In this document: positions 28,547-41,600 of the stretch, piece by piece | How the letters are laid out: every line of letters begins with the position of its first letter | How positions within the stretch are numbered: position 1 is the first letter of the stretch | From: Cyanophora paradoxa | Taxonomy: Eukaryota > Glaucocystophyceae > Cyanophorales > Cyanophoraceae | Assembly: GCA_004431415.1 (NCBI GenBank) | Contig: QPMI01000113.1 | Coordinates: 186,001 to 250,000 of the forward strand | Direction of reading: 5' to 3' | Length of the DNA: 64,000 nt | Program-made: the position numbers and the translations under genes | The notes under the pieces: generated by a model | The model's input: the letters and a program-made list of their open reading frames with translations, nothing else | What the model was told of the DNA's origin: nothing | Databases searched by the model: none

Positions 28547-31500
28547 AAGAAGACTGGGCATCTTTCTTCAGGGAACTGAAAACCTGGCGGAACCGCACCA
28601 GGCACGACCTGCAGAAACTGCGGCGGCAAGACAAAGCAGCAGACATTTCCAGGGCCGTAAAGAACCGGCTAGCCGACTTCATGGACGGCCGCCGCCTGGG
28701 GGCATTCATAGCCTCTGTGCTCGAGAAGCCTAAGAGCCGGCCGATAATGCACATCACCCGCCGCTCGCAAGACGGAAAGACGTACGAGATCTATACGGAA
28801 CCGGCAGAAGTGAAGCGGCTCCGGATCCTACGCGAACATTGGAAAACTTGGTGCCAAAGACGGCAACCCCGAGTGGGCTGTACTGTCGGGGAGGTGCCGG
28901 ATAGCGAGCTGAAAACAAAAAACGGAAAGCGCCTGCTTGACTTCTGGCAGAAAGAGTACAAGCCGCGCGGGAATCCGGCCCTCTTCGAGAACGATATGGC
29001 TGTGCCATCCGAAACCGAGCTAGGGGACTACATCAAAACGCTAGGCAACACGGCAGCGGGGCCTTCTAACCTCTCCTACGCTATGGCAAAGTTCCTGTGG
29101 GCAAAGATCCCCAAGAAAAAGAAGGAGAGGGCCCCCTCGGGAGACCAGGGCCGAGCCGGCGCCCCGCAGGCGGCGGAGGAGGAAGAAGAGGAGGAGCCGG
29201 AGCCCTGGGGCCGGAGGCTACTGCACTCGATGGTAGCGGAAACGATCCGTCTCAGAGACTTGCCAGACTCGGTCTGCCAAGGCAACGTCTTCGGAATCCC
29301 TAAGAACGGAGAGTGGGACGGGGATATTGATAATAACCTGCGGCCAATTACACTCCAAGAGGTAGCCCTGAAACTCACCACGGGCCTCCTCAATGAGCGC
29401 CTGTCCCGGACAATCCATCAGAACGGGCTGCTGAAGGGTGCGAACTACGGGTTCAGACCTGGATGCTCCACGGACGACGCCCTACACGTCTTCAACGCTA
29501 TGCTCGAGGACGCAAAGCAGTTCAAGAAGCCCATCTACGTCCTGCTGCAGGATATCAGGCGCGCGTACGACTCGGTATCGTGGGAGAGCATGGAGCTCTC
29601 GATGCGGAGGCTGTGCATACCGGAAGGGTACATCGAACTCCACAGGAACATCTTCCGCCGGCGCCGAGCCAGGGCGATCTCGGGGCACGGCCTCTCTGAT
29701 GAATTCGAGCTTGAGTGCGGCCTCCCGCAGGGCGGCGTCGAATCGCCACTGCACTGGCTGATCTTCTACGACGCGCTCCTCTGCGCGCAAGAGAGAATGG
29801 ACGAAATTGAGCGTCAGGACAGCCGGGCTAGCTCGGTGGCAGGCTGGCTGCAGTCGGGGACGGGTACGGCTTACGTGATGGGGGACCCCAAAGAGAAGAG
29901 CCAGGCCGAGCTTGGTCGGCGAGCACGGGTCTGCGGGCTGGCGTACGCAGACGATACGAAGTGGGCGAGCAGCAGCCTGGCGGGGCTGCAAATAATGGCT
30001 GACGTGGCAGGCGAGTTCTTCCGCCTGCACGATATCGAAGTCAATGCAAAGAAAACGATCTTCACGTGGAACAACGCCCCCCGCGAGTTTGAGAGCGTCG
30101 CGGGGGCGCACCCCGCCGCGAAGAAGAAGGAGAAGAAACCGGCGCCGCTGCGCATAAACGGTACCCCCGTCGGGGTGGTCCTTGAGCCCCACGAACACTT
30201 CAAGCTCCTCGGAGTGTACATGAGCGCGAACCTCAACTGGGGGCGGCAGTGGCAGTACGTACGCGATCAGGCACGCAACGCCGTGAAGACGATTGAACGC
30301 AAAAAGCTCACCGCAAACGAGGCATGCTACCTGGTGCAGGCCGTGGTGCAGGCACGTATCGCTTACGGCCTGAAGCTGATGACGATGGACGATCAGCAGT
30401 GCAAAGAGCTGGATAGGATATGGATGCGGGTAGTAAAGCACCATGCGCACCTAGCCTCATCGACGACGAACTACGTGATCTGGAGTCACGGGGGGTACAG
30501 CCTCAAGCGCACCGAGCACCTGCAGGCGGAGGTTCAGATCGCGGAAGCGCAGATCCGCCTGTGCGCACCGGAAGACTCGTTGCTGGCCCGCGTCGTCCGT
30601 CACCGTGTGCGGGCCCTCCAGGAGAAGCTGGGGGTACCGTTGCTCCCGACCGAATTCCTGAACGCCCCCGTCTCGAGAGATGACGTTCGAACGAACTGCC
30701 TGGCGGCGCTAATGCCCCAGATGCAGCGGCGTCAGTACAGGCTGATGTCAAATCACGAGCGCTACGCCGCTTTCCGGCAAGTACCGGGGGCGGAGCCGTG
30801 GCCGGAGCCGGCACGGTTGGATAGGCGCTTCGTCCTGGCGTGGCACATCCCGCGCTCGATTTTCAGGGAAGCAGCGCCCAAGCTCTACGCTGCTGGGGTG
30901 GTCACAATGGACGCGGTGACGGCGGCGGACGGGGCCACCGTGCGAACCTGGCAGGACATGTACATGCGGGCCCCCAGAGAGACGCTCCCGCGGGCTGAAC
31001 CTGCGTGGTGGCGAGTGCTCAGGGAAGCCATCACGAGTGACGGACAACAGCTACAGTACCCCATGAGGAAGGCGGGCACGCGGCCCTCACCGATGGCCGC
31101 CCTGGCAGCTGGGGCCCGGCAAGTAAGATGGGAGAAGGATGCCTTCGTGGCAGTGTTCGACACGGCGAACCTGCACGAGGATGAGGCGCTGCCCATGGTG
31201 GGACGGGTCGCGAACTGGCGCTCAGAGGCGGGCAGCATACGCGCGTACCAGTACCTCCTGCAGCACTGGGTGCCAGTGCCCGACGCGGCCGATCCGAACG
31301 CCGAGGGCGCAGGCCTGTACTGTCGCTGCGACGGGCACTGTCAGAAAACGGAACCCAAGAAACGCAAACGAACGTACACGGCGATCCAGGGAAGCGGAAA
31401 GAACTACTGGCACCGCGACGCGCGATGCGAACATGCCGATCCGAGCCAGTGCACCGAGATGAGCCAATGCGACGGACCCTGGGCAGAGGGTCAGGGCTGG

Positions 31501-32664
31501 TGGGAAGACGAGGATGCCCTCCTCGGACTGACCGGCGAGGTACTCGAGGAACCTATCCACATCACCAGGTCGGACACGGCTGGCGGCGGCCAGACGACGG
31601 CGTCAAAAAGAGGGCGCAAGCAGACCCACACGGGCCCGACCCTTGCGTACTTTGACCCCGGCCTGCTGGACGAGCGGAAGCGCCAGCAACTGCTCCTCCT
31701 CGCCCGAGTGAAAGCAGTCCAAGATGGAGATGAGCGGTTCCTCCGCAGCGCCCTACTCCCCGAGGCGGAAGCGGAGCTGCAAACAGCACTCGAGACGGCG
31801 TCGGCGGCGGAGCCGAGGGCCGAACCGCTGGACGAGGCGCCGCCCGTTTCAAACCCCCGCGAACTGAGAGATTTGTATCAGGCGAGCTTCGGGCCTGAGA
31901 CTTGGAGCGAGCAGGACGGCCAGTACTGGCAGCACGCACTCGCGCTCTGGGAGACGATCGAGAAGTACGAGCTCGAGAAACACGGTAGCGCGCATCCGAG
32001 GTTGCTGAACATATGGACGGATGGGAGCCTATTCCAGGGTCAGACGGAAAGCGCGCACGCGGGCTACGGCATTGTGATACCTGCGACCGCTGCGGACGGC
32101 GAGCGGCTGAACCCGGACGAGGCTGCGACCGAATGCCTCGGCCGGCTCCGAGGACTCCAGGAGATCAATAAAGCTGAACTCCAAGCGGCGATCGTGGCAG
32201 ACGTACTGGCACCGAACGGGATGCGCCTGCACACGGACAGTCAAAACGTCTGCACGTGGTACCAGAAGTTTGTGCGGAACGCACACCAGCAGCACGCGCG
32301 CGACTACGTCAGACACCCCTGCAACGCAGAGCTGTATGCGTGGTCGCGCTTCCGAGCCCTGATGCAACACCGGGAACACCGAAGAGCGGTGGCGCTCGTC
32401 AAGGTCAAGGCCCACAGCAAGAAGGAACCCCTCCACGAACTGAACGACGCGGCTGACAAGGCGGCCAAACGGGCGGCCAAGCTCGAGCCGCAGCCGCCAA
32501 ACACGCTGACAGAGGACATCTTCCTGCCGCCCGCTTTCAGCATGCCGGCGGTGCTGACGATCGAAGGGCCAGACAGAATAGTGCGGCGGGTGGAAGGCGA
32601 CCCCGGCGACACGCTGCTGTGCTGCACGCGCACCACACTCACTTTGCCTGGGAGAACCAGCTGA
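28500..32664 (+). CDS. LINE reverse transcriptase and RNase H part
   Basis: The frame is -1 relative to the endonuclease part. It holds a linker (LADFMDGRRLGAFIASVLEK), a reverse transcriptase with the YADD box at about 29,940-29,960, a thumb-like region, a Cys/His-rich patch (CRCDGHC ... CEHADPSQC) and RNase H. It ends early at 32,664 because a C run at about 32,602 has four instead of five C. The remaining C-terminus (zinc knuckle, CAECHALM) continues in another frame to 33,637. Confidence 0.85.
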
Positions 32665-33637
32665 ACGCGGGGAATGGCTACGAGCGCCGGTGGACCACGG
32701 CGCAGTGTATGATCAGATGGCAATGGGACCCCGCCGCGTCGCGGTGAGCCAAGAGAGCAACGGCTTCCGGGGTACCCACGCGAAGCTCGTACTGGGTACG
32801 GTGGCTACAGCGACGGTCCGCAAACGAGATGCGCCCGAGCTCTACAGTGAGATAAACCCCGGGGGGTTCTGCGCCCTCTGCAGCGTACGCCAGACCGATA
32901 GCGAGGGCCGGCCCCGGCTCGTGGCTGGTCCCGTGGAGACGCTCGAACATGCCCTCTCCTGCCCCAGCGCGCCAGCGGTAGCGGCACGCGCGGAAGCAGA
33001 AGCCAAAATAGCAGAGGTAGTCGCCAGCGAGCTACCGGAGGCGCTCAAGCGGACGGTACCGCACGCGCTTGCTACGTCTCTGAAAGTCACGCGCGTGGCT
33101 GACCTGACGCTCACACAGACAGAGCGACAAACTCAGCTTTGGGTTTTGCGCGGGCTGCCACCGGCCGGCCTCACTGATCTGATCCGCGAGACCGTCGAGG
33201 ACGAGGCCCAGGCGGGCAAGATCGCCCGCAAGCTAACGAAAGCGATCGGTGAACAGGCGCACAAAACCTGGGCAGCACGGTGCAAAGCGTACGCAGACTG
33301 GGAGAAGGCGTGCGGGATCACGAAGATGATGAAAGAGCGATGCGCGAAGCCCCCACGCGCCGAGCCGCGCCCCCGAGAGACGGCCGCGAAACCTGGCGGG
33401 CACCGCCGCAAGCGCAGGAAACTCGCAATCGACGAGCCGGTACAGCCGCGCGAGCGCTGCGCGGAGTGCCATGCGCTTATGTCCAGGCACCGGGGTGGGG
33501 ACGCCCTGGCCCTATCCTCACTGAGCTGCCCCCCAGACGATCACGGCTGGGTCCGGGCGGCGGAGGCAATGCAGGTGTACGACCACACCAACAGGTATGC
33601 ATGGGGCGTGGGGACAGCAAGGACCAGACCACGTTAA

Positions 33638-34915
33638 ACGTTGAGAGGGGTGCTTTCTGGGGGGGGCTTGGGGGGCACGGCGGGGACAACAACACGAGGA
33701 GGACGCAAACAGTGGAGCGGGAGCCAGCAGCCCGCTAAACAGGGGCTGGCCAGCAACATTTCTCTTTCAAACCTTTTCTTACCCTAGCTGCGGCGTGCTA
33801 CGAGGATGGAGTAGGGCATCGCCAGCAGAGATTAGGACCTGACTTTCGTAGGACTTAGAAATGCAGCAAAGTAGACGTCACAGGAAATAGAAATGCAGTT
33901 GTAATTAGATATAGAATAACTAGATGTTTAGGCACAGCACGCGAGAGTCCTCATATTCTCTTCCTGGATACTGTTTTCAGTGAGGGTATGGTCGACGTTA
34001 CAACTTCATTGTTGTATGGATGTGCTAATGCAAATCAAAAAAGCTCCACGCACTCTCCGCGTTATCATAGTATCTGATTGACAAGGAGCATCAGCGGCTC
34101 GCCGTTCGCCTCGGCCGCGGGCGTGGGTTCGCTCATGATCACCGCGCCGAGTTGCAGCTCCAATGGACACCGCTTGCCGCCGCGCGGGGAACGCGTACAA
34201 CTGCAGAAAAAAAAATTTGCTCGGATAGGTCCGGCCAGGCAGGGAGGGGTGCGTACAACTGCAGAGGAGTCAAACACACGTCGAGAGGCGCTCGCGACTA
34301 GCGTGCGGCGCGCGGGCGGCACGAACCTCGAAAGATCTTTCGGCGCGCGGGCACCGGCCGGGCCCGGGCCGACCGCGCCGGCGCGCGCGGGGCCGAAGCC
34401 GCGCGAGCTCTGGCGCAGAGAAGCATCTCCTCGGTAGCTACGATCGTCCTGAACAGCGGGCTCAGGCTGAACAGCGGGCTCAGGCTGACTCGCGCGCGCT
34501 GCGGAGCGCGGGCTGCACGCGTACGAAAGCGCTCGCGATCAAAAGCTTAAGCGCGCGGCCAGCGAGCTATAGCTAAGCAGCGCCGTTCGCTCTGAACTTA
34601 GAGCGGGATCGGATCAAGCACCCTTAGAATAGGGCGGTGTGATGTTCTGCATGGCTTGGTGCGCAGACTCCCCGGAAGCGGTCCGGATCCGACATGTACA
34701 GGGCCTGCATGCACGTGCACGAGCTGCTGCAGGCGCTGCACGCCTGCTGCAACTGATGCAGTTCCGCTCATGTGAGGCGTGCAGCGATTGCAGACATGTA
34801 CAGCTTGCATTTCAGGCACGACCAACGACATCTGGACTAGCCTGACTAGCCCTAGCAGCTGTCTGGCTAGCAGTGGGCCGCCGGTCGAATCGTAAGGGCT
34901 CAGTCAGATAGGCAA
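33638..34915. other. Non-coding stretch downstream of the LINE (second block)
   Basis: This is the sister of 2,528-3,827 and contains no convincing gene. It differs from the first copy by a few substitutions, one A-run length and a series of small palindromic indels: the 6-bp units at 3,405, 3,595, 3,698 and 3,779 are absent here. A 4-bp GCGC (about 34,550) and a 9-bp duplication (34,836-34,850) are present only here. Confidence 0.5.
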
Positions 34916-34920
34916 GTGAC

Positions 34921-35563
34921 GTCGAAAATCGAAATCGAATACCGAAGCTCGAGATCGAAACCCTTTGCGGCCCTTTGCGCCGGCGCCCCGCCCCGCGCGC
35001 GCCTCGTGGGGCTCGCGATCGGAGCCCTCGGGGGGCGCCCCGCCCTCGAAGTGGCGGAACTCGACCGCCTTGCGCTTCTCGATCTGGGCGAGGCCGGCTC
35101 GGAGGGCGGCAAGGCGGGCGGAGCCTCGGAGGGCGGGGAGGGGGGGCGCCTTGTAGCGGAGGCCGCGAAGAGGAAGGCGATCCAGCCGCCCAGCGCGCAC
35201 AGCTGCCGCCCCGCCCTTCAGCGCCCCCCGCTGGATTCCGCGCGGGGGGCCGGCGGGGCGCACGAGGGCGATGGCGAGGACGGGCTTCCAGGCGGCCCCC
35301 GAGGCGGCGTGGGCGGCGAGGGCGCGCGCCGCGTGCACCACGGGCCCGAAGAAGAGGCACTGCGGGGCGCGCCGCTCGAGGCAGAGATCGAGCGCAGTCA
35401 GCGTGCAGGGGTATGAGCACGAACTAGGGGGATATCTGAATAATCGGCTAGCGCTCGCTGACGTCGACCCGCACGCCGTCAGCCCGCTCGCTGGAAGTTT
35501 ACCGCGGCACGCGCAGCCCCCACACAGCACCGGGCACAGAGCACGAATGGAGTCAGCGTTCAC
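34921..35563 (-). CDS. Unidentified protein with a transmembrane segment (unit 3)
   Basis: This copy shows the same exons as at 3,838-4,500: CLFFGPVVHAARALAAHA, then WKPVLAIAL and a shorter intron (lacking the two 6-bp additions seen in block one), then the LCALGGWIAFLF exon. At 35,162-35,168 two bases are missing compared with the sisters, which shifts the frame within the helix exon. Confidence 0.3.
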
Positions 35564-35855
35564 CCTCAGCGCTGTCGTTCGGCCGCAACCGGCATCCGGC
35601 GCGCAGCCTCAGCATGTCTCTCTCGGCTTCGCATCTTCCATATCTCTTTCGGAAGCTCCCGAAGCTTCCCGTCAGCCAGGCGCTTCGTCTCTGGCCACAA
35701 CCGCGTCTCCCTTCACCCGGCTCGCAACCGCGTCTTTGAGCCGAAGCCCGCACTCTCTTTCAGCATCAGCTGCAAGGCGCCGAAGACTCCGGAGGAAGAC
35801 GGTGCGCCTTCAAAGCTTCTTCGCCGCATTTCCTCGCTTGCCGCAACCGCTGATT

Positions 35856-36301
35856 ATGATCTACCGCCATGCAGCTTTCAATCTCAGAGATTTTCTGGTC
35901 GATTACGAGAAGGAAACAGACGTCTCCAAGCGCTCTGAAATGCTGACCGTCGTCCGCTTGCTGTTTCGCGCGTGTCATCCACAGCATTGCTCATATTCTT
36001 GCAGGCCTGTGCGAGGGTCGTGCAGGGATCGGCCCAGCTGTTCGTTCCCGAGCTCAAGGGCGAGCTGGCCGGACTCAAGGGTGAAGTGGCCGGACTCAAG
36101 GTTGGACTCTTGTTCCCCACGCCTTGTACTCTCAAATCCGATCCGTCACTGACTTCGTGATATACATATATATAGTTCGCCGGCGGTTTCTTGGGCGTCG
36201 TGATCCTCCTCACTGCGATTGTGGCCAGCGTATTCAAGTTCGTGTATTTTTCGGTGCTTCGTCACTCAGAATCTCACGTTTCTCTTTCATGCCACAGATG
36301 A
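35856..36301 (+). CDS. Small coiled-coil protein with C-terminal membrane anchor (unit 3)
   Basis: Copy of the gene at 4,810, with the short heptad array (no extra 21-bp unit) and the same ATATATAG splice acceptor before the membrane-helix exon. An extra base near 35,987 lies within the tiny first intron. Confidence 0.45.
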
Positions 36302-36769
36302 GATGCTCTACTCCGCCTTAGGGGTTGGCTCTACTGCTTCGGCCTTCACTTCCCGGCCACCGCGCGCACGCCCTCCCAAAAGTGTGCAATCACGAAGCAG
36401 ATGCGATTCCGAGTGTGCTGAAGGCGCGGCCTTGCGAAAGCGCGAAGTGCGGTCTAGGCCCTACGCGGCGGCGCGCGGCACCTGCGCGAGGGGCGGCAGC
36501 TGGAGGGGGCCCGCAGCGGGCTCGCGCGGGCCGCGGCGGGCCGGCTGGGGCGCGGCCGGGCGGGCGGCCGCGGGGAGGGCGGGCTGACGACGAAGCGGAC
36601 GAGGCATGAAAGAGAAACGTGAGATTCTGAGTGGCATGAAACCCGATCAAAATTGCCTCCTGGAGCCGCAGCGCCTTGTCCCGATCGAGCGGGGCCGCCT
36701 CGAACGCCGCCAAGGCCTTGCAGCGGGCGTCGAGAACGAACTCGAACGAGACCCGATCGAGCGTCGAAA

Positions 36770-37249
36770 ATCGAAATCGAATACCGAAGCTCGAGATCGA
36801 AACCCTTTGCGGCCCTTTGCGCCGGCGCCCCGCCCCGCGCGCGCCTCGTGGGGCTCGGAGCCCTCGGGGGGCGCCCCGCCCTCGAAGTGGCGGAACTCGA
36901 CCGCCTTGCGCTTCTCGATCTGGGCGAGGCCGGCTCGGAGGGCGGCAAGGCGGGCGGAGCCTCGGAGGGCGGGGAGGGGGGGCGCCTTGTAGCGGAGGCC
37001 GACGAAGAGGAAGGCGATCCAGCCGCCCAGCGCGCACAGCTGCCGCCCCGCCCTTCAGCGCCCCCGCTGGATTCCGCGCGGGGGCCGGCGGGCGCACGAG
37101 GGCGATGGCGAGGACGGGCTTCCAGGCGGCCCCGAGGCGGCGTGGGCGGCGAGGGCGCGCGCCGCGTGCACCACGGGCCCGAAGAAGAGGCACTGCGGGG
37201 CGCGCCGCTCGAGGCAGAGAGCGCAGTCAGCGTGCAGGGGTATGAGCAC
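36770..37249 (-). CDS. Unidentified protein with a transmembrane segment (unit 4)
   Basis: Same exon pair as the other copies (WKPVLAIAL / LCALGGWIAFLF). Several one-base contractions of C or G runs (about 37,063, 37,082, 37,090, 37,131) fall mostly in the intron but also in exon sequence. Confidence 0.3.
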
Positions 37250-38485
37250 GAACTAGGGGATATCTGAATAATCGGCTAGCGCTCGCTGACGTCGACCCGC
37301 ACGCCGTCAGCCCGCTCGCTGGAAGTTTACCGCGGCACGCGCAGCCCCACACAGCACCGGGCACAGAGCACGAATGGAGTCAGCGTTCACCCTCAGCGCT
37401 GTCGTTCGGCCGCAACCGGCATCCGGCGCGCAGCCTCAGCATGTCTCTCTCGGCTTCGCATCTTCCATATCTCTTTCGGAAGCTCCCCGAAGCTTCCCGT
37501 CAGCCAGGCGCTTCGTCTCTGGCCACAACCGCGTCTCCCTTCACCCGGCTCGCAACCGCGTCTTTGAGCCGAAGCCCGCACTCTCTTTCAGCATCAGCTG
37601 CAAGGCGCCGAAGACTCCGGAGGAAGACGGTGCGCCTTCAAAGCTTCTTCGCCGCATTTCCTCGCTTGCCGCAACCGCTGATTATGATCTACCGCCATGC
37701 AGCTTTCAATCTCAGAGATTTTCTGGTCGATTACGAGAAGGAAACAGACGTCTCCAAGCGCTCTGAAATGCTGACCGTCGTCCGCTTGCTGTTTCGCGCG
37801 TGTCATCCACAGCTTGCTCATATTCTTGCAGGCCTGTGCGAGGGTCGTGCAGGGATCGGCCCAGCTGTTCGTTCCCGAGCTCAAGGGCGAGCTGGCCGGA
37901 CTCGGGGGCGAGCTGGCCGGACTCAAGGGTGAAGTGGCCGGACTCAAGGTTGGACTCTTGTTCCCCACGCCTTGTACTCTCAAATCCGATCCGTCACTGA
38001 CTTCGTGATATACATATATATAGTTCGCCGGCGGTTTCTTGGGCGTCGTGATCCTCCTCACTGCGATTGTGGCCAGCGTATTCAAGTTCGTGTATTTTTC
38101 GGTGCTTCGTCACTCAGAATCTCACGTTTCTCTTTCATGCCACAGATGAGATGCTCTACTCCGCCCTTAGGGGTTGGCTCTACTGCTTCGGCCTTCACTT
38201 CCCGGCCACCGCGCGCACGCCCTCCCAAAAGTGTGCAATCACGAAGCAGATGCGATTCCGAGTGTGCTGAAGGCGCGGCCTTGCGAAAGCGCGAAGTGCG
38301 GTCTAGGCCCTACGCGGCGGCGCGCGGCACCTGCGCGAGGGCGGCAGCTGGAGGGGGCCCGCAGCGGGCTCGCGGCGGCCGGCGGCGGGCCGGCTGGGGC
38401 GCGGCCGGGCGGGCGGCCGCGGGGAGGCGGGCTGACGACGAAGCGGACGAGGCATGAAAGAGAAACGTGAGATTCTGAGTGGCAT
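36771..38485. repeat. Tandem unit 2, second block
   Basis: This is the fourth copy of the ~1.8 kb unit. It carries none of the 6-bp insertions, which makes it the best outgroup for them. Many G and C runs from about 36,500 onwards are one base shorter than in the first block. Confidence 0.8.
37684..38149 (+). CDS. Small coiled-coil protein with C-terminal membrane anchor (unit 4)
   Basis: Copy with the longer heptad array (extra GELAGLG unit), as in unit 2 of the first block. All splice signals of the gene at 4,810 are conserved, which supports the model. Confidence 0.5.
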
Positions 38486-38629
38486 GAAACCCGATCAAAA
38501 TTGCCTCCTGGAGCCGCAGCGCCTTGTCCCGATCGAGCGGGGCCGCCTCGAACGCCGCCAAGGCCTTGCAGCGGGCGTCGAGAACGAACTCGAACGAGAC
38601 CCACTTTGGTCCGCGCCGCTTCCAACGTT

Positions 38630-41600
38630 TTAACCCCTCTGCTGCTCCTTCTCCTTTTCGAGCTGCGTCTTCAGGTTGCGGAGCGGGCGGAGGTGCGGTC
38701 CCTCGGCCCCGGCGCGCCCCTAGCGTCCGGGCGTACACGAAGCAGTTCGCCTGCATCACGCTCTGGGTGTACCCCGCAATGTCGCGGGCGCCAACCGCCT
38801 CTCCTCGCGCAGGTAGCGGAGGAAGCGGATCCCGGAGGTAGACGTCGATGAAATCGTTTCGAGCCAGGAGATACCGGGGAGGGCGGGGGCGCCGGGGCGT
38901 CGGCGGCGGCCGCGCTTGGCCCCGCGGCCTCTCGTTGACGCGCCTGCGGGGCGGGCGGCGGTGAGGGCGGCGCGTGGCGGGGCGGAAGGCCGCCGGGCGG
39001 ACTCCGGGGCGACGTGGTGAGGTTGAAGTCGAGGATGGCGGCCGAGATGGCGCGCGACTGCTCCGCCGCCTCCCGCCCCGCCCCTCCTCTCCGCCACCAG
39101 CCACGGCGCCACCGACCTGCCCCCGCCCCGCGCGTGAGCCCCCGGGGGCGCGGGCGGGGCGCGGGCGGGGCACATGGCGGGGGTGAGGCAGCCGGGGCCG
39201 GGGAGGGGCTCGAGCGCGGCTGCGGCGTCCCCGCCGTCGCCTGCGCGTCCAGCAGGAAGGCCCCCGTCGCCTCTGCCGCCCCCGCCCCGCCCGCCTCGGC
39301 CCCTCGCGCGCGCCGGGGCGGGGGCGGGCCGGGGCCGGGGCGAGGCGGGGGCGGGGGCGGCGGGCGCACGCTCGTCCATGTAGCGCATGAACTCGGCGTA
39401 GTTGATGAAGGGCCCGCCGCCCTCCTCGCCGCCCTCGTCGAGCGCGGCCAGCACCTCGTGCACCGCGGGGCGCGCCGCGGCGATCCCCATGCGCGACAGC
39501 CCCGCCGAGAACTCCTCCTCGGTGAGGAACCCGTCCCCGTCCCCGTCCAGCGAGATGAAGACCTTCCCCTGCGCCGGCCCCCGCGTCGGCGCCGCTGCGG
39601 GCCGGGCGATGGGGCCCCGGGCGCACCATGCGGTTGCGGGCGGCCTTCTGCTGCACGTACGTGCGCATCGCCTCGAGCAGCCGGCGCGCCTCGGGCGTCA
39701 GCGCCGGGTCCGCCAGCAGCGCCCTCCGCTTGAACGCCCCGTGCGCCCCGTGGCCCATGTTGAAGGCGTTCCCCGCCGTGGGGGGCGCCCTGGGGCCCGC
39801 CTTGCCGCCGGCGAGGGCGAGGCTCCCCTCCGACTTGCTCAGGGCGCGCAGCATGGCGGCGTAGTCGAGGCGGCCGCCGCCGTCGGGGGCGGGGAAGCGC
39901 GCCGCGAGCTCCTCGGCGGTCGCGAGGGCACGTCCATGTAGTAGAGCTCCCGCAGCGCCTCCCGCACGCCGGCCGCGCTCACCAGCCCCTCGCTCCGCTC
40001 GTCCAGCCGCCCCAGCGCCTTCCTCAGCCGGCCCCCCTCCTGGGCCACCTTCGAGTGCAGCGTCCGCAGCAGCCGCCGCGCCGGCTCGCTCAGGGGGCGC
40101 TGCTTGCCGCGCAGGAGGGGCACGTAGGACTGGGCCGGGGAGGGCGAGCGCAGGGAGGCGCCCCACGAGGCCGAGGGCGACTCCGGGAGGTGCGCGCCCC
40201 GCGGCGCGTGCGGCAGCGCCGGCTGCGGGCTCGAGGCGGGGCGGCCCTGCGAGGGCGAGGGCGGCGCGGCGGGGCGGCCGCCGGCGTGGAGGGCGCCGAG
40301 GAGGGGCCGGGGAGGGGAGCACACGAGGGGGCCGGCGGCGCGGAGGGGAGCGCTGGAGGAGCGGGGGCGGGGTGCGCGGCACGCGGAGGCCCCGGAGGAA
40401 GGAGGCCTCGGGAAGGGCGTGTAGGCGTGCGACGGCCGCCCGCTGTACACGTGCGCCAGCGGGCCCGCCACCGCCTGGCCCCGCCCCAGTCGCCCCAGCC
40501 CCGCCCCAGGGCGCGGCGGCGCGGCGGCGGGAGGGCGCACGGGCTTCTTCTTCGTGGCGGGGTCGTGTCGATGGCGTCTGGGGCCGTCCGCGGCCGCCCA
40601 GTCCTCCCCGTCGCCAACGCCGTCCCTGCCCCGCCCGCCCGCCCGCGTGAGGGGCGAGGGCGGGGCGAGGGGCGGCCGGGCTGCCGGGCACCCTCGGGCT
40701 CGGCGAGGGGAGGGCGCGCGGGGACTCCGGCTCGGGGCTGATGCCGTGCTCCTGGGGCGCGAGGGGGCGGGCCGAGGTCAGGGCGCCCTGGGAAGGGCGG
40801 CGCGAGGGCGGGGGGCGGCGGGGCGCACCGTGTGGGCGAGGTGGTCCCGCACGTAGGAGGGCACCGGCTGCGCCGGGGCCGAGTAGTTGCCCCTGCCGCC
40901 GCGCTCCGTCAGGGGCGGGGGCGTGGGGCCGGGGGCGGGGGCGGGGCGGGGGCGGGGGCGGGGTCACCCGGCGGCGTCGGTGAGGCTGGCGAGGAACTCC
41001 ATGTAGTCGATGGAGCCCGACCCGTCGGCGTCCACGTGCCGCAGGATCCGCCCCAGCACCTCCCCCGACACCTGCCGCCCCGCTCGGCCCCGGCCCCGCC
41101 CCCGCCTCCCCCGCGCGCTCTTGCAGGAGCGCGCCTTGGCGTGGAAGAACTCGAGGACCTTCGCCAGCTCCTCCGCGCTCACGACGCCTGCCCGCCCCCC
41201 GCCGCCCCCTCGGCCCCCCGCGCAGCGCCGGCGCCCTGGAGGGGCGGAGCGGGCCCCCCGCACCGTCCCGGTTCGCGTCGTACTTCAGGAACTGCGTGCG
41301 GAACTGCAACCCGTGCTGTCGCGCCTGCGCCCGCTGCTCCCCCGCCCCCGCGTCAGCGCCCGGGGACGGCGCCGTCTGAGAAAGCGGCCGGGCGCACGAG
41401 CAGCTCGAGGTAGCGCTTGACTTCGGCGTCCTGCGCGCCACGGGGCCGTCAGACCGGCTCGTCGCAGCTAAGCTAAGGCGCGGGGCGAGCCTTGGGGTCC
41501 ACTTTGACGAGGGGGCGCACGCCCTCGTTGCGGTTGGGCATGTGGCGCCCCGGGAAGGCAGCGCCGTCGAAGACGATGTGGTCTGCATGCGGGGCCGCCG

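Larger units (their letters stand above)
26825..33637 (+). mobile_element. LINE (non-LTR retrotransposon), nearly full length
   Basis: The element encodes a polyprotein with four recognisable parts. An endonuclease-exonuclease-phosphatase domain (27,030-27,930) shows TFNARG, GLQEIS, LLLGDWNSV and SDHFPVLADF. A reverse transcriptase (about 29,300-30,250) shows LQDIRRAYDSVSW, GLPQGGVESPLHW and the catalytic LAYADDTKW. RNase H (32,010-32,480) has its acidic residues in IWTDGSL, KAELQA, LHTDSQN and NDAADKAA. A C-terminal zinc knuckle (CALC...HALSC) lies near 32,880-32,960. No separate gag-like ORF is seen. The frame changes at about 28,500, next to C-rich runs, and again near 32,603 and 32,672, where C and G runs are one base shorter than in the copy at position 1. 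Confidence 0.9.
34916..36621. repeat. Tandem unit 1, second block
   Basis: This is the third copy of the ~1.8 kb unit. It has its own private TCG-CGA-TCG at 35,013-35,021 and a 4-bp insertion GA-TC-GA at 35,386-35,391, neither found in the other three units. Confidence 0.8.
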
